DNA from: Myxococcota bacterium
Lineage (GTDB): Bacteria; Myxococcota_C; UBA6777
Direction: 5' to 3'
Assembly: GCA_023150835.1 (NCBI GenBank)
Contig: JAKLKB010000001.1
Span: 62,001-126,000, forward strand
DNA: 64,000 nucleotides
Under the pieces are notes generated by a model that saw only the letters and a list, made by a program, of their open reading frames with translations, ran no database searches and had not been told where the DNA came from. Position 1 is the stretch's first letter, and each line of letters starts with the position of its first letter. This document shows positions 1 to 8,266 of this stretch, piece by piece. The translations under genes were made by a program, and so were the position numbers.

Positions 1-51
1 GGCAGATCTCCGTGTATTGGGTGTTTGCGATGCGGTGCCTGATCTCGTTTC

Positions 52-170
52 ATACGAGATCCGCCCGTTGCGTTATCGTAAAGAGGTAAGGGCAGCCCCC
101 TGTAGCTGCCCAATAATCGGGCGTCTATGCACAGTCCTACGATCACACATCATTCGGATATCGTGTCACT
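52..170 (-). repeat. R1 dispersed repeat, copy a
   Basis: Begins with ATACGAGATCCGCCC and ends with CGGATATCGT, with a central GGGCAGCCCCCTGTAGCTGCCC-type hairpin. The same order of blocks recurs near 9964, 13245, 14698 and 29763, so this is one copy of a dispersed element of about 120 bp. The ends are imperfect inverted repeats of about 12 bp. The copy lies about 70 bp beyond the stop codon of the convergent malate synthase-like gene. No gene is visible in the first 238 bases. Confidence 0.8.
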
Positions 171-238
171 CATGCGAGAAAAGACGTTCTGAAGTGATAG
201 AGAGGATAGGTGCATCAAGGGCTTCGGAGTTTTACGGG

Positions 239-2293
239 TCAGGGGGATGAGGGAGCCTCGTGGTAGTGTTTGGGACAAAGAGAGCAAGCGGCAGCCCACG
301 GATCTTCGGCGTTTCGGATCACGTCGAAGGTGAAGGGCAAGAGCAGTTCAGAAACAAATTCGACGGGTTCGGGATCGGTGACGAGTTGGCGCAACAGCTT
401 GATCGCGATGGGATACCAACGCGCACACTCGCCTTGCCATCGGATCTGGACGCGCTTGGTGGGCGTTTGCCGACCTTCGCGCAAGAAGTCGACTTCTTCG
501 GCAAGAAGGCGCTCAAAGGTCTGCAAAGAGACGCGCTTGTGGGCGACTTCGGCCCAGAGTTCCCAGCGGGAGCGTTCGGTGGTGGCGAGGTCATCCATCA
601 CACGAACGAAGACGCTTTCGCCCGAAGCGTTGGTCATGGCGGCAGGAAGGGCCACACAGCCGTTGCCACGCAGCCAATCGGCGAGATATTGTAGGGCTTG
701 AAAGATATTGTAGCGGACTTCATCGGGATGATCGTTGGCGATCACATCGGATACAGCGAGATCTGCGGCGAGGATTCCGCGAAGATAAAGCGGATCATCT
801 TCGGAGAGGCCAGAGATATCGGGACCGTCGACGAATCGGAGCAATGGCGCTTGTTCGGTGGGGCTTGGGACGAGTGCGCAGATCAGTTCGTGGAGATCGG
901 TGCTTTGGGGATCGCGTTGGCGGCGTCGCCATGCTTCAACGAGCGCGATGCCGATCCGCACAAAGTTGGGGTGGGCGACCCAAAAGCCGTCGAGTCCACG
1001 TTTGAGTTGAGTGACGACATCTTTGATGTAGCCGACCATGCAAACCTCGAAGGATCGGGGATCGCCGTCTTCGTAAAGGATGCCGTACATTCCGCCGATC
1101 TTGATGCCTTGGATGGGCGAGAGTTCACGGACGAGCCGATCGTGGGAGGCTTTGATGCGGTTGATCACGATGTTGGGATCGGCTTTTACAGGGATGCGGT
1201 AGTTCGGGTCATGGCGGAATAGCCGAGCGGTCGAAGCAAGGAAGTCATGCCATCCAAGTGATCCGCCTAGAAAATACGGAGCGAGCGCCTCTGCGATCTC
1301 TCGAATGCGAAAGATCGCTCGTGGATGTTCAAAGACCACAAACAAACGGATCGAGCCGATCTTGTAGGAAGGATGGAGCGTTTGGAGTTGTTCTTCGGCA
1401 CAACGGATCAGGGTCTTGAAGTAGGCGGCTTCTTCTTCGCTTTCGAGCTTGGGGACGTAAAAGACCAAGGCTTCGGGATAACGCCAGTTGTGGAAGAGTT
1501 GAAGTGCAAAGTCCACGAGATGAAGCGGCAGAGGTTGACCGTGCCAAAGGTGGTGTCCATCGGGCAATGCCAGACCCGGGATGCGTTTGATGGCTTTGGC
1601 CAAGCCAGTAGAGGCGATGGCATAGTGACGTCCCGTCGTTGGGTCGTCATAGGTCAGCGATCCATCATAACAGCCGAGAAGATGGGCATTTGCGGCGAGT
1701 AGCGTTGGCGCGAGAGGGGTCATCGAGTCTTCGTTATCCGCGCCCCAGCGGGGCATCTGGCCGCTTTCTTCGACAAGCCGAGCGATGATCGCAGGTTCGT
1801 TCGGCAGGCGTCGATGCAGCGAATTCATCGCATTGATCGCCATGCGCGGATCATCAGGGGGGCCAAACAAGGTGATGTGTTCGCCTTGCATTGAGGGAGG
1901 GACGTCGACGGTGTGGGTTGGCAGAGGTTGTAAAGAAGGCCCAACAACGATGCGCCCGTTGTGATCGGGCTTTCCGATCACCGTTTCATAAGAGGCAGAA
2001 CGGTAATCGCGGCCTTTGTTGTGTTCGACACACGCCAAGGTCTGCTGATCCACAAAAGCCCGATCTTCTTGGCGCTGGAGCAAGATCGCACACAAGGGAT
2101 CGCGTACTTGTTCGTACAGCGCAACCACAAAACGCATGGCGTCGTCCGTTTCAATGCGGCCAAACTGTTCGACAAGTCCGGGTGTGCGAGACAATCCCGA
2201 GACCGCCACAACAGGTTCAGCGGAGGCGTTTAAGTGGGCAAGAAGCGTAGGGGGAAGAAAGCGAAGGTACGGGGGAATGTGCGTTGTCGACAT
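239..2293 (-). CDS. Malate synthase A-like protein, probably altered active site
   Basis: 684 residues, longer than typical malate synthase A (about 530). The middle and C-terminal parts align with E. coli AceB as I remember it: PKLESEEEA (281-289), the metal-ligand glutamate in VVFEHP (E322), the metal-ligand aspartate in LGWHDF (D350), GGM (400-402), WVAHP (438-442) and MDDLATTERSR, which carries the catalytic aspartate (D568). Malate synthase condenses glyoxylate with acetyl-CoA in the glyoxylate shunt. The catalytic arginine of the RVRG motif (R166 in E. coli) aligns without gaps to P239 in RIPG, so activity is doubtful. The flanks hold extra sequence, including about 130 N-terminal residues without recognised motifs. 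The ATG follows AGGTGA by 8 bases. No isocitrate lyase gene is nearby. Family membership is confident; a catalytic role is not. Confidence 0.75.
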   Translation of the reverse strand: MSTTHIPPYLRFLPPTLLAHLNASAEPVVAVSGLSRTPGLVEQFGRIETDDAMRFVVALYEQVRDPLCAILLQRQEDRAFVDQQTLACVEHNKGRDYRSASYETVIGKPDHNGRIVVGPSLQPLPTHTVDVPPSMQGEHITLFGPPDDPRMAINAMNSLHRRLPNEPAIIARLVEESGQMPRWGADNEDSMTPLAPTLLAANAHLLGCYDGSLTYDDPTTGRHYAIASTGLAKAIKRIPGLALPDGHHLWHGQPLPLHLVDFALQLFHNWRYPEALVFYVPKLESEEEAAYFKTLIRCAEEQLQTLHPSYKIGSIRLFVVFEHPRAIFRIREIAEALAPYFLGGSLGWHDFLASTARLFRHDPNYRIPVKADPNIVINRIKASHDRLVRELSPIQGIKIGGMYGILYEDGDPRSFEVCMVGYIKDVVTQLKRGLDGFWVAHPNFVRIGIALVEAWRRRQRDPQSTDLHELICALVPSPTEQAPLLRFVDGPDISGLSEDDPLYLRGILAADLAVSDVIANDHPDEVRYNIFQALQYLADWLRGNGCVALPAAMTNASGESVFVRVMDDLATTERSRWELWAEVAHKRVSLQTFERLLAEEVDFLREGRQTPTKRVQIRWQGECARWYPIAIKLLRQLVTDPEPVEFVSELLLPFTFDVIRNAEDPWAAACSLCPKHYHEAPSSP

Positions 2294-2392
2294 CGCGAAT
2301 CACCTGCATCTTTGGGAAAACGCAGACGATACTGGATCACACAAACGCTGTCAACGGCAAGTCGCAGGCTGTGGCGTGATGTTTGCGCAAGA

Positions 2393-3184
2393 TCAGCCGA
2401 GGATCTTTTTGCTCATCTGGTAGCCTTCAAAGAAGCGCTGGACGACGGGGTCAGGATCGATGAGGATTTGATCGGGCGGAGCGACGGCCCAGACCACGCC
2501 GTCATGCAAAAGAGCGATCCGATCTCCTACACTGACGGCGCTTTTGAGATCGTGGGTGATCACGATCGAAGTGACTCCGAGATCGCGTTGGAAGCGCCGG
2601 ATCATCCGATCGATCACGGTGGTGCTGATCGGATCGAGTCCAGCGGTGGGTTCGTCGTACAAGACGCATTCGGGTTGAGTGATGATGGCTCGCGCAAACC
2701 CGACGCGCTTGCGCATCCCCCCCGAAAGTTCAGAAGGATAAAGCGCTTCGATACCCGGGAGTTTGACATCGGCAAGAACACGGGCGGCACGCTTTCGGAT
2801 CTCTTCTTCGGGGACGCTGTCATTTTCACGCAGTGGATAAGCAAGGTTTTCGTACACCGTCAACGAATCAAACAGCGCGTTGGCTTGGAAGACCATCGAA
2901 AGCCGCTTGCGCAGGGGCATCCACTCCGTTTCGCGCAAGTCGTTGACGCGCTGGCCTTCAACCAAGATATCGCCCTGATCGGGCTTGACAAGGCCGATCA
3001 ACATCTTGACGAGGATCGATTTTCCTGTTCCAGAATTCCCGACCAAAGACACCGTTTCTCCCCGATACACCGAGAGATGGATACTTTTAAGGACTTGGAG
3101 CTTTCCGAAGGCTTTGTGGATATCGCGAAACTCCAAAAAAGGCGTATCACTGCGGTGAGGAGAGGTGATTTGGCCTGTTTGCAT
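2393..3184 (-). CDS. MlaF/Mkl-type ABC transporter ATP-binding protein
   Basis: 263 residues, the usual size of an MlaF-type ATPase. Walker A is GNSGTGKS (49-56), the signature is LSGGMRKRVGFA (from 153), and Walker B with its following motif is LYDEPTAGLDP (from about 175). The GMRKRV version of the signature and the ITHDLKSA segment are typical of ATPases that power Mla/Mce lipid transport between the inner and outer membranes. In that family the partners are an MlaE permease and an MlaD/Mce substrate-binding protein; neither is adjacent, so the subunits must be encoded elsewhere. It lies 99 bp upstream, in the minus-strand sense, of the malate synthase-like gene and may be co-transcribed with it. 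The ribosome-binding site is weak. Confidence 0.85.
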   Translation of the reverse strand: MQTGQITSPHRSDTPFLEFRDIHKAFGKLQVLKSIHLSVYRGETVSLVGNSGTGKSILVKMLIGLVKPDQGDILVEGQRVNDLRETEWMPLRKRLSMVFQANALFDSLTVYENLAYPLRENDSVPEEEIRKRAARVLADVKLPGIEALYPSELSGGMRKRVGFARAIITQPECVLYDEPTAGLDPISTTVIDRMIRRFQRDLGVTSIVITHDLKSAVSVGDRIALLHDGVVWAVAPPDQILIDPDPVVQRFFEGYQMSKKILG

Positions 3185-3226
3185 GGTTTGCCCGCTCTGA
3201 TCGTGTGAAGAAGACGGCCTTTTCTT

Positions 3227-3346
3227 GATAGGACTTACGCAGTTGAAAAGGGAAACCGTGAAGAATCAACGCGTTGTAGGGGCGGTTCGCGAACCGCCCG
3301 CGCCCGAACATGGGCCTTTTTCGTATCGAACTGCGTAAGTCCTATC
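3227..3346. mobile_element. MITE-like element with 18-bp terminal inverted repeats
   Basis: Perfect 18-bp inverted repeats, GATAGGACTTACGCAGTT at 3227-3244 and its complement at 3329-3346, enclose 84 bp with no ORF. The interior holds a perfect 20-bp palindrome, GGGCGGTTCGCGAACCGCCC. Size and structure fit a non-autonomous transposable element. A degenerate single end lies at 10230-10247. No transposase gene is in the window and no clear target-site duplication is visible. Confidence 0.7.
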
Positions 3347-3566
3347 TTGACTTGAGTGACGATAGGAGAAACGGCGAAGGGAGGCAAGGGGCCTGTTGGG
3401 GCGGAGGGACGGCGGAGGTGAGGAAGGCGGATCGAGGCGCGGAAAAAGTGGGTTGAGCGTGGATGGTCTTGTTTTTGGGGAGAAGGTTCGTGTATGTTGC
3501 GCTTTTTTAGCGAGGTGAATGCGCCGATTGGGGCGCGAGGTAGTGTGTTGAAAAGGATCTTTCGGG

Positions 3567-4883
3567 ATGATCGATCGTTTGGTGGGTGAGCTAAAGTCGC
3601 GTTTTGCGTGGATCCGCGAAGTACAGGTTGAACCGCTGTCAGTCTCCAAAGAGCCGTTGCTTGGGGGAGATCAAGGATGGGGAGACTGGCAAGCGTATCG
3701 TATGGTGTTTCATGTGTCGGATTATCGGCTAGAACAGAACACCGCAGCGTTAGAGGAGATCGCAAAAGCGACACTGGGCGAGCGGATCTGGATCGAGCCG
3801 TTGTTTTTGTCCTCCCAAGAAGCGGACGATCTCAAGGCGCTGGGAGAAGATCCAGACGCACGACTGTTGCGTGGGTTGGAGGGATTGCGTGCCAAGAACC
3901 TTGCCTCGGCCCGCCGCTATGTACACGCGGCGATGGACGAGATCTTACGGGTGCTGTGGCTGTTAGAGCAAGAGTTCACCACAACGGGGCTGCACACATG
4001 GCTGATCGCCCGCAAGCTGGAGATGTTGTTTCTTCAGGTGGTGCGTTGGGGATTCGCCTGCGATGGCCGAGTCTTTCGCTCAGATACCGAAGGTTGGGGG
4101 TGCTTTCAACGCGATATCTGCGGGGATGGCAAATGGTTTCCGCTGTCTTTTGCTGCGTATCCCCTACAGATCCGATCTTTTGTGGGACGCCACCAAGCCC
4201 TTTCCGTTGTGGTGACCCAAAGCTACGGGGAAAACGACCTAGAGATCGATCAATTGATGCACCCGCTCCAACAGGCCGCCGAAGCGCTCAAAAAGCGCGT
4301 ACGCACCGAGTGGACGGACGTAACAGAGCGCACACGCCGAGAAAAGCGCCGACGTTTGGTGTGGATCGGCTCGCTGGTGAGTGTGATCGCGATCGCGGTG
4401 GCGGGTTGGTTATGGATGCGCCCTCCGCATTTTGCAGCGGCAGCGTTACCGACAGGCTCCGCAAAAGGCGGGATCACGGGGCGTTATTATGCGGGGCAAA
4501 ACTTCGAGCGTTATGTGCGCCAACGTGCAGATTATGAGCTGAATTTTTCAAGCGACGGCGAACCGATGCCGGGTGTTCCGAAAGATCACTACAGCGTCCG
4601 TTGGGAAGGTTATCTAGAAGCCCCCGAAGCAGGCCTCTACGAGATCTGTGTGCGTGTGGACGACGGTGCGCGGTTGTACCTGCACCGCAAGATGTTGATC
4701 AACGAATGGCGGGTCGGTCATGCCCGAACCCGCTGTCGCCGAGCGCGGCTCCAAAAAGGCTGGCATCCTTTGCGGATCGAGTTCTTTGAGCGCGGATGGA
4801 TGGCCGTTTTGCGCTTGCTGTGGAAAACTCCCAGCGGCCAGCAGCAAGTCTTGATACCTTCGCAACGTCTGTGTTGTCGATAG
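3567..4883 (+). CDS. Membrane protein with C-terminal PA14 domain
   Basis: 438 residues in three parts. Residues 1-265 are an unrecognised, apparently cytoplasmic domain with a charged stretch before the membrane. One transmembrane segment follows (about 268-287, LVWIGSLVSVIAIAVAGWLW). Residues 305-438 look like a PA14 domain: GGITGRYY at the start, then SVRWEGYLEAPEAG, RVDDGARLYL and GWHPLRIEFFE, the usual strands of this carbohydrate-associated beta-barrel. The predicted topology puts PA14 outside the cytoplasmic membrane. The ATG has AAGGA about 9 bases upstream. It converges with the yceI gene that follows, with only 35 bp between their stop codons. The function of the N-terminal domain is unknown. 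Confidence 0.75.
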   Translation: MIDRLVGELKSRFAWIREVQVEPLSVSKEPLLGGDQGWGDWQAYRMVFHVSDYRLEQNTAALEEIAKATLGERIWIEPLFLSSQEADDLKALGEDPDARLLRGLEGLRAKNLASARRYVHAAMDEILRVLWLLEQEFTTTGLHTWLIARKLEMLFLQVVRWGFACDGRVFRSDTEGWGCFQRDICGDGKWFPLSFAAYPLQIRSFVGRHQALSVVVTQSYGENDLEIDQLMHPLQQAAEALKKRVRTEWTDVTERTRREKRRRLVWIGSLVSVIAIAVAGWLWMRPPHFAAAALPTGSAKGGITGRYYAGQNFERYVRQRADYELNFSSDGEPMPGVPKDHYSVRWEGYLEAPEAGLYEICVRVDDGARLYLHRKMLINEWRVGHARTRCRRARLQKGWHPLRIEFFERGWMAVLRLLWKTPSGQQQVLIPSQRLCCR

Positions 4884-4918
4884 CCTCGGAAAAAAGAGGG
4901 GATTGAAAAGAGGGGGAT

Positions 4919-5479
4919 TTATTTGGGGGAGGCGGTCAGTTGGATGGTGATGGTGACGTAGGGGCCTACGGTATCGTAAGAGTGCGAGACTTCAAAGTCG
5001 TGTCGGTTGATCTTTGTAGTCGCCGTAAAGGTCCGATAAGGCTTGCCTTTGTCGTCTGTTTTGATCTCGCTGACGGTCGCGGTCAGTTGGACGCTCACAG
5101 CAATGCCACGAATCGTCAGAGTTCCGTCGATGATCAGGTTGTTTTGTTTGTCTTTTTGGATCTTTGTGCTTTCAAAGGTGGCGCGGCGATAAGCATCCGT
5201 GTTGAAGAAGTCGGCCTCTTTGAGATGTTCGTCTCGTCGAGGAATGCCCGTTTGGATGCTGTCCGTTCGGATGATGGCGGAGATCTTGCTTTTTTCGGGC
5301 TGTTTTTCATCGTAATCCACGGTCGCTTGGAACTGTGAAAAACGGCCTTTGACGGGATAAAGCGTAGACACCTCAAAAGCGAGGCTCGATTGTTTGTAGT
5401 CGATCACATAAGGGCGAGCAGTCGCCAGACTCGGCAAGGCAAGCCAACTGCCAAGGACAACAAAGAACCATCGTTTCAT
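4919..5479 (-). CDS. YceI-family periplasmic protein
   Basis: 186 residues from the chosen ATG, which follows AGGAG by 7 bases and begins a signal peptide (MKRWFFVVLGSW...ATA). An upstream in-frame start would add 18 residues and destroy the signal. The mature part has YceI lipocalin-like features: YVIDYKQSSLAFEV at the start, FSQFQATVDYD, RRDEHLKEADFFNTDAY, LTIRGI and KINRHDFEVS near the end. YceI proteins are periplasmic or secreted, bind isoprenoid-like lipids in some cases and are often acid- or stress-induced. The next gene on the strand is a paralogue, which suggests local duplication. The precise ligand cannot be told from the sequence. Confidence 0.88.
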   Translation of the reverse strand: MKRWFFVVLGSWLALPSLATARPYVIDYKQSSLAFEVSTLYPVKGRFSQFQATVDYDEKQPEKSKISAIIRTDSIQTGIPRRDEHLKEADFFNTDAYRRATFESTKIQKDKQNNLIIDGTLTIRGIAVSVQLTATVSEIKTDDKGKPYRTFTATTKINRHDFEVSHSYDTVGPYVTITIQLTASPK

Positions 5480-5607
5480 CGCGCTCTCCTGCGGGTGTTG
5501 CGTGGATGTGTAGAGAAAAAAGGGGTGAGCCACCAGCTATTGTGGGGTTAGGCCAAACGGGGGGATCTTGGATCAGAAGCAACACAAGCGCAAGAGCGAA
5601 CCCATCA

Positions 5608-6171
5608 TCACTTACCAACAGCGGCGATATCGAGACTGATGGTGACATCCGCGCCGACGATACCTTTGCCGTAGGAGACTTTGAAGTCGTGACGGTTGAT
5701 GGTAAGGGTGGCTGTGAAGCCGTGGTGCGTCTTTTTGGTTTGGGGGTGTTGCATGGAGCCGTTGTAAGTGGCTTTGAGAACAACGGATTTGGTGATGCCT
5801 CGGATGGTCAGAGCGCCCGTGATATCCAAGGTGTTTTCGCCTGTTTTTTTGACGGCAGTACTTTTGAAGATCAAGCGGGGGTGCTTGGGAGCGTTAAAGA
5901 AGTCAGCATTTTGCAAGTGACCATCGCGCTTTTTGTTGTTGGTGTCGACGCTGGCGACTGCGATGTGGGCTTCGACTTTGCTCTTTTCAGGGTTTGCGAC
6001 ATCATAATCTAGTTTTACTTTGAATTTCCCGAACTTTCCGTTCACATTAGAGAAAAAGTGACGAACCTTAAAGGTGACGCTGGAGTGAACGACGTCGACG
6101 TTGAGGGTTTCGGCGTGGGCGGCAAAAGGGGCGACGATCAAAAAGGCTGCGATCAAGAGAATCTTTTTCAT
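5608..6171 (-). CDS. YceI-family periplasmic protein (paralogue)
   Basis: 187 residues from the ATG at 6171, which has GGAG upstream and opens a clear signal peptide (MKKILLIAAFLIVAPFAAHA). YceI hallmarks follow: NVDVVHSSVTFKVRHFF, KFKVKLDYD, KKRDGHLQNADFFNA, LTIRGITKSVVL and TINRHDFKVSYG. It lies 128 bp upstream of the other yceI gene on the same strand, and both proteins share the same block order, so they are probably tandem paralogues in one transcription unit. The expected role is periplasmic lipid binding or transport. The 34 extra residues available from an upstream start lack signal character and were discarded. Confidence 0.9.
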   Translation of the reverse strand: MKKILLIAAFLIVAPFAAHAETLNVDVVHSSVTFKVRHFFSNVNGKFGKFKVKLDYDVANPEKSKVEAHIAVASVDTNNKKRDGHLQNADFFNAPKHPRLIFKSTAVKKTGENTLDITGALTIRGITKSVVLKATYNGSMQHPQTKKTHHGFTATLTINRHDFKVSYGKGIVGADVTISLDIAAVGK

Positions 6172-6373
6172 GGGAAGGACTCCTTTGTTCCAGAACAGGG
6201 GGTTGTTGGCAGAAAAACAGAGGCGAGCAGCGCGAAGGCTTTTGGGGATGTTGCCCCACAGGCTCCTGCTCAAGTGCGCCTATGAGATGCGTCCTGCTCT
6301 CAGAACGTTGCGTTGATTTTTGGGACAATCTATCCCAACCAAAAAGAAGGCTGCGTCGCGGCCCTCTCTTTGG

Positions 6374-7000
6374 TTAGACACCGGGGAGTTCTTCACGACA
6401 GAGCAGAAAGTGGACGTCGATCTTGTCGCCGCGTTTCCAGACGCCGCCGATGGAGACATGGCGGGATATCCGTCGCATAAAGTCGCGGGTTTCGTGGTAG
6501 ACGAGGACTTGGAGTCCTTGATCGTTGGGGCGGACGGTGGGCCACCCTTTGGCGACGGCGGCTTCGGGGACTTGGTAATAATCGATCACAACGGCCCCGC
6601 GTTCGTGCCATTCGAAGCGTTGGCGCGTGGAATAAGCGACGAAGTATCCGGGACCGAGGAGGCGGTTGAGCAAAAAGCCGTTGTCGTTGTATCCGAAGAT
6701 GCGGGGCGTTCCATCGTTTGGGCGACAAAACACCTTTTTAAACTGCCGATAATTCTGGAAGAGTGGGAGGGTATTGATACCGTGATGGACAACGGGTTGG
6801 AGGGGAGGGCGGTTGTGAGGGACAAAAAAGTCGAGTGTGACGGGCATCGCGAGGGCGGCTTTTTCGTAGAGCGTCGCGAAGAGTTTTGTGGGGATAGCAT
6901 AGATCTGTTCGAGCCGATACTTGGGGGGGAGGGCATCAAGAAAGTTTCCGATCTGTTCGATGGAGATCTCAGGGTCTTGGATCATCGCGTGAAGAGACAT
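6374..7000 (-). CDS. Conserved-looking protein of unknown function
   Basis: 208 residues from the ATG at 7000, just after CGAGGTTTCACT. An upstream alternative start would overlap the end of the next gene. There is no signal peptide or membrane segment. The composition is that of a folded soluble protein rich in aromatic residues, with segments such as PPKYRLEQIYAIP, GYNDNGFLLNRLLGPGYFVAY and VIDYYQVPEAAVAKGWP. I recognise no family. It lies 95 bp after the dehydrogenase gene on the same strand and could be co-transcribed with it. Confidence 0.7.
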   Translation of the reverse strand: MSLHAMIQDPEISIEQIGNFLDALPPKYRLEQIYAIPTKLFATLYEKAALAMPVTLDFFVPHNRPPLQPVVHHGINTLPLFQNYRQFKKVFCRPNDGTPRIFGYNDNGFLLNRLLGPGYFVAYSTRQRFEWHERGAVVIDYYQVPEAAVAKGWPTVRPNDQGLQVLVYHETRDFMRRISRHVSIGGVWKRGDKIDVHFLLCREELPGV

Positions 7001-7095
7001 AGTGAAACCTCGGTGTACCGTTCGTTGGGTTCGAGCGTGGCGGGCGGTTTGTTCGGGTTTGGTTGACTGGTTTTCCAAACAGCGAAGAGGATTTG

Positions 7096-7968
7096 TCAGG
7101 GCTTGACTGTTTGGATGGCTTTCCAAACAGCGGAAAAATCGAGTGTTTCGAGGCCCATGCCGCGAGCGCGCAAAAATTGGGCGTTGGCGGCGGCGATGGT
7201 GGGCAGAGGGAGAGCGCAGATCTCGCCGAGTGCAAGGGCAAGACGCAGATCTTTTTGCATGTGTTGGAGGGGAAAGGAAGGGGAGAACTGTTCTTGTTCG
7301 ATCATCGGGCCTTTGAGACGAAACATCGGGTTGGCGGTGGCCCCTGCATCAAGAACGGCGAAGAGATCTTCGGGGGCGAGATGGTTGGCTTGTGCGAGGG
7401 CGATCCCTTCGCAAAAAGCGGCCATCATGCCGCCCATGATCATGTTGACGACGAGTTTCATGGCACTGCCTTGTCCGACTTCGCCGAGATAGACGGTGAG
7501 TTTTCCGATGGCCTCGAAGGCTTCTTTCATCTCGTCGTAGAGGGCATGATCGCCAGCGGCGAGGAGCACAAGTGTCGCATCTTCGGCAGGTTTTTTACTG
7601 CCGGATACAGGGGCTTCGAGATAGCGTGCATCTTTGGCGCGAACGGCTTTGGCGATGGCATGGGAGGTTTGTGGATCGATGGTGGACATCTCGACGTAGC
7701 CTTTGCCTTGGCTGAGTCCTTCGATCACGCCGTCTTTTCCGAAGGCGATGGCATGGGAAGCTTCGGGATTGGAGACCATCGCTATGGTGATATCGCAGGT
7801 GGAGGCGACATCAGCGGGGCTTTCTGCGGGCTTGGCACCTGCTTCGGTGAGAGGGGCCATCTTTTCGCGGTCGCGGTTCCATACGGTAAGGTCGAACCCA
7901 GCGTGAAGAAGGTTGCGGGCCATCGCAGACCCCATAATCCCTAAACCGAGAAAGCCCAATTTGACCAT
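7096..7968 (-). CDS. Beta-hydroxyacid dehydrogenase, glyoxylate/succinic semialdehyde reductase type
   Basis: 290 residues from the ATG at 7968, with GGAG 9 bases upstream; 84 further in-frame codons upstream are not coding-like. The N-terminal Rossmann fold has GFLGLGIMGSAMA and, at the end of strand 2, WNRDREK, whose Asn-Arg pair suggests NADPH use. The substrate loop APVSGSKKPAED (119-130) matches the plant GLYR subgroup, and the catalytic lysine is K171 in GQGSAMKLVVNM. Members reduce glyoxylate or succinic semialdehyde to the hydroxyacid in the cytoplasm. This fits aldehyde detoxification or C2 metabolism, and a malate synthase-like gene lies a few genes away. The substrate is inferred from the motif only. 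Confidence 0.88.
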   Translation of the reverse strand: MVKLGFLGLGIMGSAMARNLLHAGFDLTVWNRDREKMAPLTEAGAKPAESPADVASTCDITIAMVSNPEASHAIAFGKDGVIEGLSQGKGYVEMSTIDPQTSHAIAKAVRAKDARYLEAPVSGSKKPAEDATLVLLAAGDHALYDEMKEAFEAIGKLTVYLGEVGQGSAMKLVVNMIMGGMMAAFCEGIALAQANHLAPEDLFAVLDAGATANPMFRLKGPMIEQEQFSPSFPLQHMQKDLRLALALGEICALPLPTIAAANAQFLRARGMGLETLDFSAVWKAIQTVKP

Positions 7969-8266
7969 GATCTTGGCTCCTTTTGATGGATGTGGGACTT
8001 GTGTTCCAAGCGTCTGTGGAGGGTAGCTTGTGGGATGGGGAGTGTCAACATTCCGAGAGGCGAGGTGTTTTGGCGCGTGTGATGGGCTTGGCCTTTGTGG
8101 AGGCTGCTTTGGAGTCGGGCCAAACAGTCGGCAAGCTTGTGCTGCTGCCTTGATCGGGTGTGATAAATGGATCGCCCACAGGAACTTTTGGAGGCGGGCA
8201 TTGTCTTTGGGCGAGGCCAAAACCTTGTTTGTGTCGTTGCGGGTCGTGCGTTTGGATCGGAGCGGT

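Noticed and set aside
2234-3208. 324-codon plus-strand ORF across the ABC transporter gene
   Set aside because: Antisense shadow; the minus frame has intact Walker A, signature and Walker B motifs.
4884-4918. Bidirectional terminator between the PA14 and yceI genes
   Set aside because: Only a 4-bp CCTC/GAGG stem with an A-run loop; too weak to support.
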